Of a stretch of 64,000 bases of DNA, positions 43,297-49,626 are shown one piece after another. The DNA is from a bacterium. GTDB taxonomy: Bacteria; Hydrothermota; Tepidihabitantia; SM23-42; JAOAFX01. Below the pieces are notes generated by a model, which searched no databases, was not told the origin of the DNA, and saw nothing but the letters and a program-made list of their open reading frames with translations. Both the position numbers and the translations under genes were made by a program. The stretch spans positions 44,802 to 108,801 of the forward strand of contig DASVHD010000049.1 in the NCBI GenBank assembly GCA_036382775.1, given 5' to 3'. How positions within the stretch are numbered: the first letter of the stretch is position 1; every line of letters begins with the position of its first letter.

Positions 43297-43370
43297 AACA
43301 TGGCGTACTATAGTCCCATTACATTATTATGATCAATCACACAACGGGGAACATGGCACACTATAGTTCC
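43297..43370. repeat. Pair of 21-nt direct repeats upstream of the IS30 element
   Basis: AACATGGCGTACTATAGTCCC (43297-43317) recurs at 43350-43370 as AACATGGC-AC-ACTATAGTTCC, with 3 differences. Period 53 nt. They may be remnants of IS ends or regulator sites. Confidence 0.5.
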
Positions 43371-43414
43371 GATTTTTTCGAAAATTTTGATTGGTGTTTC
43401 ATTTTTTTCACGAG

Positions 43415-44467
43415 TTCAATGAGCAAGTGCAACGCTTTGGCAATAATGGATATAATAGGTTTGAGGAGGTCAAAGCGTTATGGGAGCACATTACCAGCAC
43501 TTATCCAAGGAGGAACGGGACTTGATTACGGTTTATAAGGCCCAAGGGTGCTCGTTACGGGAAATTGGGGGGAAATTAGGCCGGGATAAAGCGACCATTT
43601 CAAGGGAGCTGCAAAGGAACGCTCCGGAAATCCGTAAGTGGTATTATCTCAGCCATAAGGCGCAGGAGCGAGCGCAAGGCCGTTGGGGCACCGCACATAT
43701 CCGGGCTCGTCTCAAAAGCCCGATCATCCAAGCTTATGTGGTGCAAGGCCTTAAGGCGGGTTTATCGCCCGAGCTGATCGCTGGCCGCCTGCCACTTGAC
43801 CATCCGGATGTCCGGATCAACCATGAGGCGATTTACAAGTATATTTATGCCACGCACCGGGAGCTTATTCGGTACCTGGTCCGCCATAACAAGAAACGCC
43901 GGTGCCGGGGCCACAGCCGTAAGCACCAGCAGAGCCACATCCCGAACCGCGTCGCCATTGCCGTCCGGCCAGCCGGGGTGGCGCAACGGGAGCGCGCAGG
44001 CGACTGGGAGGCGGATACGGTGATCTCCCGCCAGAGTAAAGCGGCCTTACAGGTGCTGGGCGACCGGGCCAGCCGGCTAGTGCGCATCCGCAAGATCCGG
44101 CAGACCACGTCCGCCGCTGTCCGCCAGGCGATTTCGGGGATGCTGGGCGCGTATCCGGTTGATCTCCGGCATACCATCACCTATGATAACGGCCATGAAA
44201 ACGTGGAACATGAATGGATCAACCAAAAGCTGGGCACGATGTCCTTTTTCTGCAATCCGTATCATAGCTGGGAAAAAGGAACGGTCGAGAACCTAATTGG
44301 CTTGATCCGGCGGTACTTGCCAAAACGGACGGATTTAAGTAAAATGCGCAAGGATCGGATCATGGCCATCGAAAATCGGCTAAATTCCAGGCCGCGAAAA
44401 TGCCTGGCTTATCGAACGCCGTTTGAAGTCTCTCGACAGTTATCATGTGTTGCACTTACTGGTTGAA
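43415..44467 (+). mobile_element. IS30-family insertion sequence, apparently complete
   Basis: About 1,053 bp with imperfect terminal inverted repeats at 43415-43433 and 44449-44467. Shared ends read TTCAA-N5-AAGTGCAAC. One full-length transposase lies inside, and its stop codon overlaps the right repeat, as usual for the family. No target duplication could be confirmed by eye. Confidence 0.75.
43480..44466 (+). CDS. IS30-family transposase
   Basis: A 328-residue DDE transposase that cuts and pastes the surrounding element. The N-terminus has the IS30 opening (HYQHLSKEERDLITVYKAQG) with a helix-turn-helix (SLREIGGKLGRDKATISREL). The catalytic core shows GDWEADTV (Asp), TYDNGHEN (Asp) and WEKGTVENLIGLIRRYLPK (Glu). 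C-terminal RLNSRPRKCLAYRTPFEV is typical. No frameshift or stop interrupts it, so it may be active. GAGGAGG lies 10 nt before the ATG and a -10-like TATAAT at about 43452. Confidence 0.92.
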   Translation: MGAHYQHLSKEERDLITVYKAQGCSLREIGGKLGRDKATISRELQRNAPEIRKWYYLSHKAQERAQGRWGTAHIRARLKSPIIQAYVVQGLKAGLSPELIAGRLPLDHPDVRINHEAIYKYIYATHRELIRYLVRHNKKRRCRGHSRKHQQSHIPNRVAIAVRPAGVAQRERAGDWEADTVISRQSKAALQVLGDRASRLVRIRKIRQTTSAAVRQAISGMLGAYPVDLRHTITYDNGHENVEHEWINQKLGTMSFFCNPYHSWEKGTVENLIGLIRRYLPKRTDLSKMRKDRIMAIENRLNSRPRKCLAYRTPFEVSRQLSCVALTG

Positions 44468-44545
44468 TGTGGCATCATTTATTAGGATTATAATTCTTAA
44501 TAATAAATTCTTGGCATCAGTTAAATGATAACCTGCCATAATTTA

Positions 44546-44593
44546 ATAGTACGTGCCAATGAGAATATTATTATATTTTGGCACAAGTACTAT
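44546..44593. repeat. Inverted repeat between IS30 and the XRE gene
   Basis: ATAGTACGTGCCAA (44546-44559) pairs with TTGGCACAAGTACTAT (44578-44593) except for a 2-nt bulge, around an 18-nt AT-rich loop. No T-run follows. It may be an operator or a mobile-element end. Confidence 0.45.
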
Positions 44594-44706
44594 GACGATG
44601 GCAAAAATGCTTGATTTTTCAACACTTAAACAAATCGCACCGTGGAGTAGTAATGCGTTAATTATCTGAATTCATTATTTCCGTCAGTTGCGGAATAAAT
44701 AAAACT

Positions 44707-45006
44707 TTGTTAAAAAAAGGCAACATACGGGCAGGGGTTCATTGCAATTTCTTGACAAAACCGAAACTTCATATTACCGTAAAACGCCCGAAATATCATC
44801 CCAAAGGAAACCAGGTAAAACCAAAAACAATCGGGGAGAAGCTCAAAAAGAAGAGAATGGACATGGGGTTATTTCAAAAGGATGTCGCCAAGCTCATTGG
44901 CGTGTCCACAGATACGGTTACTTACTGGGAGAAGGGCAGGGTTGAGCCGAGCAAAAGGAATATGCTGAAAATTAAACAATTCTTGAAGATGAGACAGGCT
45001 GAGTGA
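44707..45006 (+). CDS. XRE-family helix-turn-helix DNA-binding protein
   Basis: A 99-residue protein with a basic N-terminal half (LTKPKLHITVKRPKYHPKGN) and a C-terminal XRE/Cro-type helix-turn-helix (TIGEKLKKKRMDMGLFQKDVAKLIGVSTDTVTYWEKGRVEPS). No ATG precedes the domain; TTG codons at 44707 or 44752 are the likely starts, so the exact N-terminus is uncertain. The stop overlaps the GTG of a 43-codon frame (GTGA), suggesting co-translation. It sits in an AT-rich island between an IS30 element and a tRNA fragment. It is probably an acquired regulator. Confidence 0.65.
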   Translation: MLKKGNIRAGVHCNFLTKPKLHITVKRPKYHPKGNQVKPKTIGEKLKKKRMDMGLFQKDVAKLIGVSTDTVTYWEKGRVEPSKRNMLKIKQFLKMRQAE

Positions 45007-45134
45007 ATATTTCGATTTACATTGTTAAAACTATTCTATCAGTTACCGTTGTTCTGTGTGCTACCATGGGTTTTGGTGGGAAGTCAGCACAAGGAGAGAA
45101 AGGCGCGTTGGTGCAAACTGACTCCCGTAATTAA
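45003..45134 (+). CDS. 43-residue hydrophobic or exported peptide coupled to the XRE gene
   Basis: A short frame starting at GTG, overlapping the XRE stop codon by GTGA. It reads MNISIYIVKTILSVTVVLCA, then TMGFGGKSAQGEKGALVQTDSRN. The first 23 residues look like a signal peptide or one membrane helix, leaving a polar C-terminal tail of about 20 residues. It lies about 95 nt before an intrinsic terminator, so XRE and peptide form one transcript. It could be a secreted signal peptide, a small membrane toxin or chance; no family is recognised. Confidence 0.4.
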   Translation: MNISIYIVKTILSVTVVLCATMGFGGKSAQGEKGALVQTDSRN

Positions 45135-45493
45135 GCAAATTTATATTGTCAACACAATTCGTGACTAATCCAACTTAGACAAGCAGCTGAAGAAATTGAA
45201 ACCATCTCTATGAATCGTAAAAATCCATGGGGGAGATGAGTCATTATAAGCTTGTCTCCCCTTTTTTCTTAATTGACTCGTTGACTTTCCAACATTAAGG
45301 AATATAGTATTTCATTGGACATGACTAGAAAAATGAAGGTTCAAAAGAATGCTCTGACTGCCAAAAAAGGGCAAAATCGGTATGCCTTTTTAAGGTTGAA
45401 TATGGGTATAAAATGTGGCACAGACATGGCACAAGCTGTTTTGATGCACAGAAAAAGTGCAGAAAAGATGCAAAAAGTGTCGAAATTAAGTGC
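45135..45493. other. AT-rich non-coding stretch between XRE unit and tRNA fragment
   Basis: Apart from the terminator at 45230-45267 no supported feature was seen. A 72-codon frame (45315-45533) runs through the tRNA fragment and is not credible. Confidence 0.5.
45230..45267 (+). terminator. Intrinsic terminator after the XRE-peptide unit
   Basis: Arms GGGGAGA (45230-45236) and TCTCCCC (45255-45261) pair perfectly around an 18-nt loop, followed by six T residues (45262-45267). Confidence 0.75.
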
Positions 45494-45540
45494 AACCACT
45501 GTAGCTCAGCAGGATAGAGCGGCGGTTTCCTAAACCGACG
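45494..45540 (+). pseudogene. 5' half of tRNA-Arg (anticodon CCU), truncated
   Basis: The sequence follows tRNA rules from the acceptor through the D arm (TAGCTCAGCAGGATAGAGC) and anticodon arm (GCGGT-TTCCTAA-ACCGA, anticodon CCT). It stops at about position 45. No T arm (GGTTCGAATCC type) follows; the sequence continues as the end of truB. The last ten nucleotides overlap the truB stop region. This is what a tRNA split by integration or deletion would leave. Confidence 0.65.
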
Positions 45541-46204
45541 CGTATTTTGTCCTGAATTCAGAAATGCTCGCGCAGTCCTTGAGCGTATATTCACCGATTT
45601 TTTCACGCTCCAGAAAATACAGGAAACCCCCGAGATCCAGCGCCTCACCGATATCGGCGGCGAGCTGCCGGATATACACGCCCCCGGTGCACCGCACCCT
45701 GATGCTGAGCAGCGGCCATTTTAAATTGACGATCTCAATTGACATAATGGTAACGGTCTTGGATTTAGCGACCGCCACACCCTTGGCGGCGAGTTTGTAC
45801 ATGGGAACACCCTCATGCTTGGCCGCAGAATAGGCCGGCACTTTTTGAACAAAGCTTCCGACAAAGCGTTCAAGTATGTTACTAATACTCGACCTGTTTA
45901 TGGATCCGTGATCGCAGCGCTCTGCAGTTTCGATCTGACCGGCAATATCCTGGGTAGACGATACTGCTCCCAGCCTTATGCCGGCCAGGTAGACCTTTTC
46001 CCAGGTCCTGATCTCTTCAAACCGGCTGGTCGCTTTGCCCAGGAGCAGGAGCACGACACCCGTGGCAAAAGGATCAAGCGTGCCGCCATGACCGATCTTG
46101 TGAGGGAATCCCGTTTCCCTCTTAAAGATCCTGACCAGGTCATAAGTCGAGAATGAGATCGGTTTGTTGACCGGAACGATCGCATCGTCTGGCAAATCAG
46201 CCAT
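45530..46204 (-). CDS. truB: tRNA pseudouridine-55 synthase TruB
   Basis: TruB makes pseudouridine 55 in the T loop of tRNAs. The 224-residue protein has the conserved VNKPISFSTYDLVR start, the catalytic Asp44 in GHGGTLDPFATGV, VYLAGIRLG and a later AYSAAKHEGVPMYKLA. The C-terminal part has VRCTGGVYIRQLAADIGEALD. It lacks the PUA extension of some homologues, which is common. The final codons (after EFRTK) are encoded by sequence that also forms the anticodon arm of a tRNA-Arg fragment, so the natural C-terminus was probably altered. The ATG lies at 46202-46204, without a strong Shine-Dalgarno. Confidence 0.92.
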   Translation of the reverse strand: MADLPDDAIVPVNKPISFSTYDLVRIFKRETGFPHKIGHGGTLDPFATGVVLLLLGKATSRFEEIRTWEKVYLAGIRLGAVSSTQDIAGQIETAERCDHGSINRSSISNILERFVGSFVQKVPAYSAAKHEGVPMYKLAAKGVAVAKSKTVTIMSIEIVNLKWPLLSIRVRCTGGVYIRQLAADIGEALDLGGFLYFLEREKIGEYTLKDCASISEFRTKYASV

Positions 46205-46287
46205 GGGTCATTGTATCAAAACAGCGCGTGATTGCAAGTGGGGCGTTGCCCGGCGGCTCATGGAGAACTGCCCGGGGCATTAGCAGA

Positions 46288-46315
46288 TTGACAAACATTG
46301 ATTAAATACTATAAT
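46288..46315 (+). promoter_or_regulatory. Promoter of leaderless pilin-like gene
   Basis: TTGACA (46288-46293), 16-nt spacer, TATAAT (46310-46315), perfect consensus. The ATG follows after only 5 nt (46321). Confidence 0.75.
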
Positions 46316-46320
46316 GCTGC

Positions 46321-46665
46321 ATGGCGGTACGCGGACGGGGCATGTCATACGTTTCGATCGCGATCTCGCTAATCGTGTCGCTGATACTGATCGTCACGGC
46401 CATTATTTTATTCACTGGTAATAGGCGGGACCGCGGGACTGAAATCAAGGCCGCGATCCCAAGAGCTCAGGGGATCGAATGCCTGAGTAAGGTTAGAAAA
46501 TTTTCGACCGCGGTCGCAATGTTCAACGCCGACAGCGGTTATTATCCGCTACGGCTGACCGATATCCCGGAATTGGAGGGTGAAAGTCTTTTCTGCCCGG
46601 TCACGCGTGAGCCTTATCGGTACGACCGGGAGACCGGTAAGGTTATGTGTCCGTATCACTATTGA
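46321..46665 (+). CDS. Small single-helix protein, pseudopilin-like C-terminal part
   Basis: A 114-residue protein with one membrane helix (about 10-32, [22 protein letters not shown]). A basic linker leads to a soluble segment: [31 protein letters not shown], then [21 protein letters not shown]. The DSGYYP and CPVT...YRYD patterns echo the C-terminal end of type II secretion or type IV pilin-like proteins. A classic prepilin cleavage motif (G then Phe-Thr) is not seen, so a true pilin is doubtful. Two Cys residues could form a disulfide. Start chosen because it is 5 nt past a consensus -10; the next ATG is at 46342. Confidence 0.6.
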   Translation: MAVRGRGMSYVSIAISLIVSLILIVTAIILFTGNRRDRGTEIKAAIPRAQGIECLSKVRKFSTAVAMFNADSGYYPLRLTDIPELEGESLFCPVTREPYRYDRETGKVMCPYHY

Positions 46666-46673
46666 TATTGTAC

Positions 46674-46701
46674 TTGACAATAAATTTTTTTTAAATACAA
46701 T
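46674..46701 (+). promoter_or_regulatory. Vegetative promoter of rubredoxin gene
   Basis: TTGACA (46674-46679), 16-nt spacer, TACAAT (46696-46701). The ATG follows at 46724 with AGGAGG before it. Confidence 0.7.
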
Positions 46702-46723
46702 TGGGAACCAAAAGGAGGATTTC

Positions 46724-46897
46724 ATGGGAAAATGGCAGTGCACCATCTGCGGTTATATATATGATCCTGAATTTGGTGACCCAGACAATGGTGTCGAACC
46801 GACGACAGCCTTTGAGGACCTCCCTGAAGAGTGGGTGTGTCCCGAATGCGGAGCTGAACGAGACCAGTTTGAACCCTATGCCGAGGAAGAGTTTTAA
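46724..46897 (+). CDS. Rubredoxin
   Basis: A 57-residue rubredoxin, a one-electron carrier with a mononuclear Fe(Cys)4 centre. The two knuckles are CTICGYIYD and CPECGAERD, with the intervening [11 protein letters not shown] typical of the family. The start at 46724 is set by AGGAGG 5-7 nt upstream; an earlier in-frame ATG at 46580 lies inside the preceding gene and is rejected. It is a single-gene unit with its own promoter. Rubredoxins commonly serve oxygen or superoxide reductases in anaerobes, which fits the catalase/PerR and Bat genes. Confidence 0.95.
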   Translation: MGKWQCTICGYIYDPEFGDPDNGVEPTTAFEDLPEEWVCPECGAERDQFEPYAEEEF

Positions 46898-46994
46898 ATA
46901 GACCCAATGTGAGGTATTCAAGGCTTCATACCGTAAAACGCACGTATTTCCGTACCAAATATCATAAGATCCTACGGGCTAAAACCAGGTTGGC

Positions 46995-47561
46995 ATGGGG
47001 GTTAAACCTTTGAACCGCCAGGATCGTCTAACTTTAATGAACGGTGTTGATGATGCACGACTTATTTTTGATTTTAAACAAGGTGATGAAAAAGCATTCG
47101 ACCTGCTTTTTGATAAATATCGAACCCCGGTATATTCGATCTGTTTCCGCTACGCCCGGAACGACGCGGATGCACGCGAGCTCACCCAGGATGTTTTTAT
47201 CAAGGTTTACCATAATATCCGGCGATTCAATGAGCGGTCGAAATTCTTCACGTGGCTATATCGCATCGCCGTCAATACGTGCATTTCTTTCCATCGGAAA
47301 CAGAACCGGGACGCGCAGGCTGCCGCAGGAGATCCCGTCACGGATTGCAGCCTGGATAAAAAAGTACGCATGAAGATCGCCGTCGATGATGCGCTTGAGA
47401 AAGTTCCCCAAAGACAGCGTATGACCTTCATATTGCATCATTATGATGGTCATACCTTCACCGAGGTCGGAGCGATCATGCGCATTACATCCGGTGCTGC
47501 TAAAGCCCATTACCATCAGGCGGTCAAAAAACTCCGTGAATACCTTAAGGAATGGTTATGA
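46995..47561 (+). CDS. ECF-family sigma factor (second copy)
   Basis: A 188-residue ECF sigma factor. Region 2: KAFDLLFDKYRTPVYSICFR, DARELTQDVFIKVYHNIRRF and SKFFTWLYRIAVNTCI. Region 4: LEKVPQRQRMTFILHHYDGHTFTEVGAIMRITSGAAKAHYHQAVKKL, with the helix-turn-helix. An alternative start is Met15 (47037). The next two genes encode an anti-sigma factor and a Spy-like periplasmic protein, mirroring the cassette at 27144-28838. The sigma stop overlaps the anti-sigma start as ATGA. Confidence 0.9.
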   Translation: MGVKPLNRQDRLTLMNGVDDARLIFDFKQGDEKAFDLLFDKYRTPVYSICFRYARNDADARELTQDVFIKVYHNIRRFNERSKFFTWLYRIAVNTCISFHRKQNRDAQAAAGDPVTDCSLDKKVRMKIAVDDALEKVPQRQRMTFILHHYDGHTFTEVGAIMRITSGAAKAHYHQAVKKLREYLKEWL

Positions 47562-48106
47562 GTAGGTGCGGTTTCAGCCGGTTCGTCATCGATTATGCTG
47601 ATGGCGTGCTCGATCCCGGAAAAAGGGAAACGTTCCAGCGCCATCTGGATGCCTGCCCTTCCTGTCAGCGCGAATGCGCTGAACACAGAAAAGTCATTGA
47701 GATCATGAGTTTGGATGAAGTGCCATTGCCGGACAGCAATTACTTTGAAGATCTTAAGGTGCGCGTCCGGCAGACGCCGGAAAAGAAAAAACCTTTGCGC
47801 TGGTGGGTTTTCCCGGCAGCTCTGGTTCCGGCCGCGGCCGCCGCGGTATTTGTTTTCGTATTGATAGGCGAAATGGGGAAAGCCAGGGATACGGTCGAGA
47901 TATCGGTCGACATGTCCGGGTTCATGCATGATGCTGATGTCAGCCGGTTGGTTCTGTCAAAGATCGTGGATAATGACCTGACGGCGCAGTTTGAAGAACT
48001 GGAAGACTATGTCACGACCGATATCGACGAGAATATCGGCGAGATGAGCGAAACCGAAAGGAGCGAGCTTGTCAAAAAGCTCAATGAAAAATATGGCAAA
48101 ATATGA
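47558..48106 (+). CDS. Zinc-finger anti-sigma factor (second copy)
   Basis: A 182-residue protein with the anti-sigma zinc motif FQRHLDACPSCQRECAEH (His-x3-Cys-x2-Cys) near residue 30. One membrane helix is at about 83-105 (WWVFPAALVPAAAAAVFVFVL). The periplasmic tail is acidic (ENIGEMSETERSELV). AAGGA lies 7 nt before the ATG, which overlaps the sigma stop; an ATG two codons earlier is a weaker choice. Confidence 0.85.
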   Translation: MSRCGFSRFVIDYADGVLDPGKRETFQRHLDACPSCQRECAEHRKVIEIMSLDEVPLPDSNYFEDLKVRVRQTPEKKKPLRWWVFPAALVPAAAAAVFVFVLIGEMGKARDTVEISVDMSGFMHDADVSRLVLSKIVDNDLTAQFEELEDYVTTDIDENIGEMSETERSELVKKLNEKYGKI

Positions 48107-48145
48107 TATTGGCAATTTCAGTCATAAGATCAGGAAGGAGGTTCT

Positions 48146-48607
48146 ATGTGGCGTTTGATTGTGATCGGTCTGCTGGGTTGTTTAGTCTTCGCTCAGGGAC
48201 CACCGGATAAGGACGACCCGCGCGAGATCATCGAAAAAGTCAGGATGTACCGTCTGACGCAGGAGCTGGATTTGACAACGGAACAGGCCGTCAAATTTTT
48301 CCCCAAGCTCAACGAGATCAGGAAGGCAGAGCAGAAATTTTTCGAGGAACGCCTTGAGATAATCAAGGAGCTCAAGGAGCTCTTAAAAAACAACGCCGCC
48401 GATAAGGAGCTTATTGTCGTGATCGACCGGTTGAAGAACAGCCAGGATGAAAAACAGCAGGCTCAGGCCGAAGTCATGGATGAAATGCGCGATATCCTGT
48501 CACCGCAGCAGCAGGCGCGGTTCCTTATTTTCCAGGAGGAATTTGAGCGGGAGATAAGGGAGGTTATAAAAGCGGTACGCGAACACCGACCGTCTCCGCC
48601 TAAATAA
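48146..48607 (+). CDS. Spy-like periplasmic sensor (second copy)
   Basis: A 153-residue secreted helical protein. A signal peptide (MWRLIVIGLLGCLVFAQG) precedes YRLTQELDLTTEQAVKFF and ILSPQQQARFLIF, the two LTxxQ-like motifs. Between them are charged helices that would form the dimeric Spy/CnrX fold. The Met/His-rich linkers of the first copy are absent, so the sensed signal may differ (unfolded protein rather than metal). It is the third gene of the sigma / anti-sigma / sensor cassette. GGAGG lies before the ATG. Confidence 0.78.
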   Translation: MWRLIVIGLLGCLVFAQGPPDKDDPREIIEKVRMYRLTQELDLTTEQAVKFFPKLNEIRKAEQKFFEERLEIIKELKELLKNNAADKELIVVIDRLKNSQDEKQQAQAEVMDEMRDILSPQQQARFLIFQEEFEREIREVIKAVREHRPSPPK

Positions 48608-48668
48608 CGACGAGCGGAGCCGGTTTTAAAGGTCTGAACGAGCTAAACCTTTTCAAGCACGGCGGCGG

Positions 48669-49607
48669 TCACTCTTTGAGCTTTGACATCATTGCCCGCA
48701 GGTCGTTGGCAAGGGCTTCCTGGAGTTTTATGTCATCGGTGATGCTGTTCACGCGCTTGTCGATCTCCTGCTTGGTGCTGACGTCGATGAACGTCAGCGT
48801 ATAATCGATCTTTGTCGAGAACTTCGTCACCTGCCCGGTTACAATATAATCACAAAGCAACGGCGTGAGCGCCATGTTCAGCGCCTGGCCGTCATCGATG
48901 TTCCGCCCGAGCTGGCGGCGGGCGATCTCCGCCCTGATGGTCGAGCTGCTCACGATCTTATACTGCTGTGAATAAGCATTGAGCGCATTGTAGAGTTCGG
49001 TTTGGCATTTCTGTCCGAGTTCCGTCGTCATGGCTTCCGTGTTTTCCTCGCGCAGCGGGAATATCCCGATCGCTTTCTTGATCTCGCTGCCGGGTACGGT
49101 TGCAGGTCCGAATTCGCGGTTAAGCTCGCTGACGACAATGTCGGTGATGTTGAGTTCGCTCGATGCGTAAAATACGCCCTGGGAGAGGTCGAGAACAATG
49201 GAAAAGCCTTCCTGCAGGGCGATCTTGGTGACCGCATCGTTTATCTTTTTCAACAGCGGTGCCATTAATTCGCTGTTTTTTTGTTCGATCTTGCCGTCGG
49301 TACCGAACGCCTCCTGCAGGAACTGGTTATAGGTACGCGTCGACGTTTCGATCTCATCCAGTTTTTTAAGGCGCGCTTCTTCTGACAGGAGGAGTTTCTG
49401 GGCTTCGAGCTCGGACTTCATTTTTTCAATGTTCTGTTGCAGGACCGCCGCCGACTCCCGGTACGTGCTGACGAACATGTTGAACTGGCTGTTAGCCGCC
49501 GCTGTTGCCTGGTATTCGGCGAATATCTTTGATGATTCCACAAAGCCGATCTTTGCTTCCTTGGAAAACATCAAAAGCGGGATGAAAATAAGTGCCCATC
49601 TTTTCAT
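48669..49607 (-). CDS. Skp/OmpH-like periplasmic chaperone with C-terminal extension
   Basis: A 312-residue protein. The start is the ATG at 49605-49607 with GGAGG 6-7 nt upstream; an earlier frame would overlap bamA. After a signal sequence (MKRWALIFIPLLMFS) an OmpH/Skp-like coiled-coil domain follows (KIGFVESSKIFAEYQ, then NIEKMKSELEAQKLL, and AGPLLKKINDAVTKIALQEGFSIVLDLSQ). Skp holds unfolded outer-membrane proteins on their way to BamA. The last 140 residues form an extra domain (TELYNALNAYSQQYKIVSSSTIRAEIARRQLG) reminiscent of CsgG-like lipoprotein regions. The bamA gene lies 19 nt upstream. Confidence 0.8.
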   Translation of the reverse strand: MKRWALIFIPLLMFSKEAKIGFVESSKIFAEYQATAAANSQFNMFVSTYRESAAVLQQNIEKMKSELEAQKLLLSEEARLKKLDEIETSTRTYNQFLQEAFGTDGKIEQKNSELMAPLLKKINDAVTKIALQEGFSIVLDLSQGVFYASSELNITDIVVSELNREFGPATVPGSEIKKAIGIFPLREENTEAMTTELGQKCQTELYNALNAYSQQYKIVSSSTIRAEIARRQLGRNIDDGQALNMALTPLLCDYIVTGQVTKFSTKIDYTLTFIDVSTKQEIDKRVNSITDDIKLQEALANDLRAMMSKLKE

Positions 49608-49626
49608 GGATACGCCTCCTGTTAGA

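Larger units (their letters stand above)
43105..43414. other. Intergenic region with REP-like hairpin and direct repeats
   Basis: No gene is visible between batE and the IS30 element. It holds the hairpin at 43231-43263 and two 21-nt near-identical direct repeats. Confidence 0.5.

Noticed and set aside
43231..43370. Repeats near the IS30 element as a CRISPR array
   Set aside because: Only two repeats with a 32-nt spacer and 3 mismatches, no cas genes in the window.
45315..45533. 72-codon frame before truB
   Set aside because: It runs straight through the tRNA-Arg fragment and has no coding character.
46580..46723. Extended start of rubredoxin
   Set aside because: It lies inside the pilin-like gene; AGGAGG just before 46724 sets the start.
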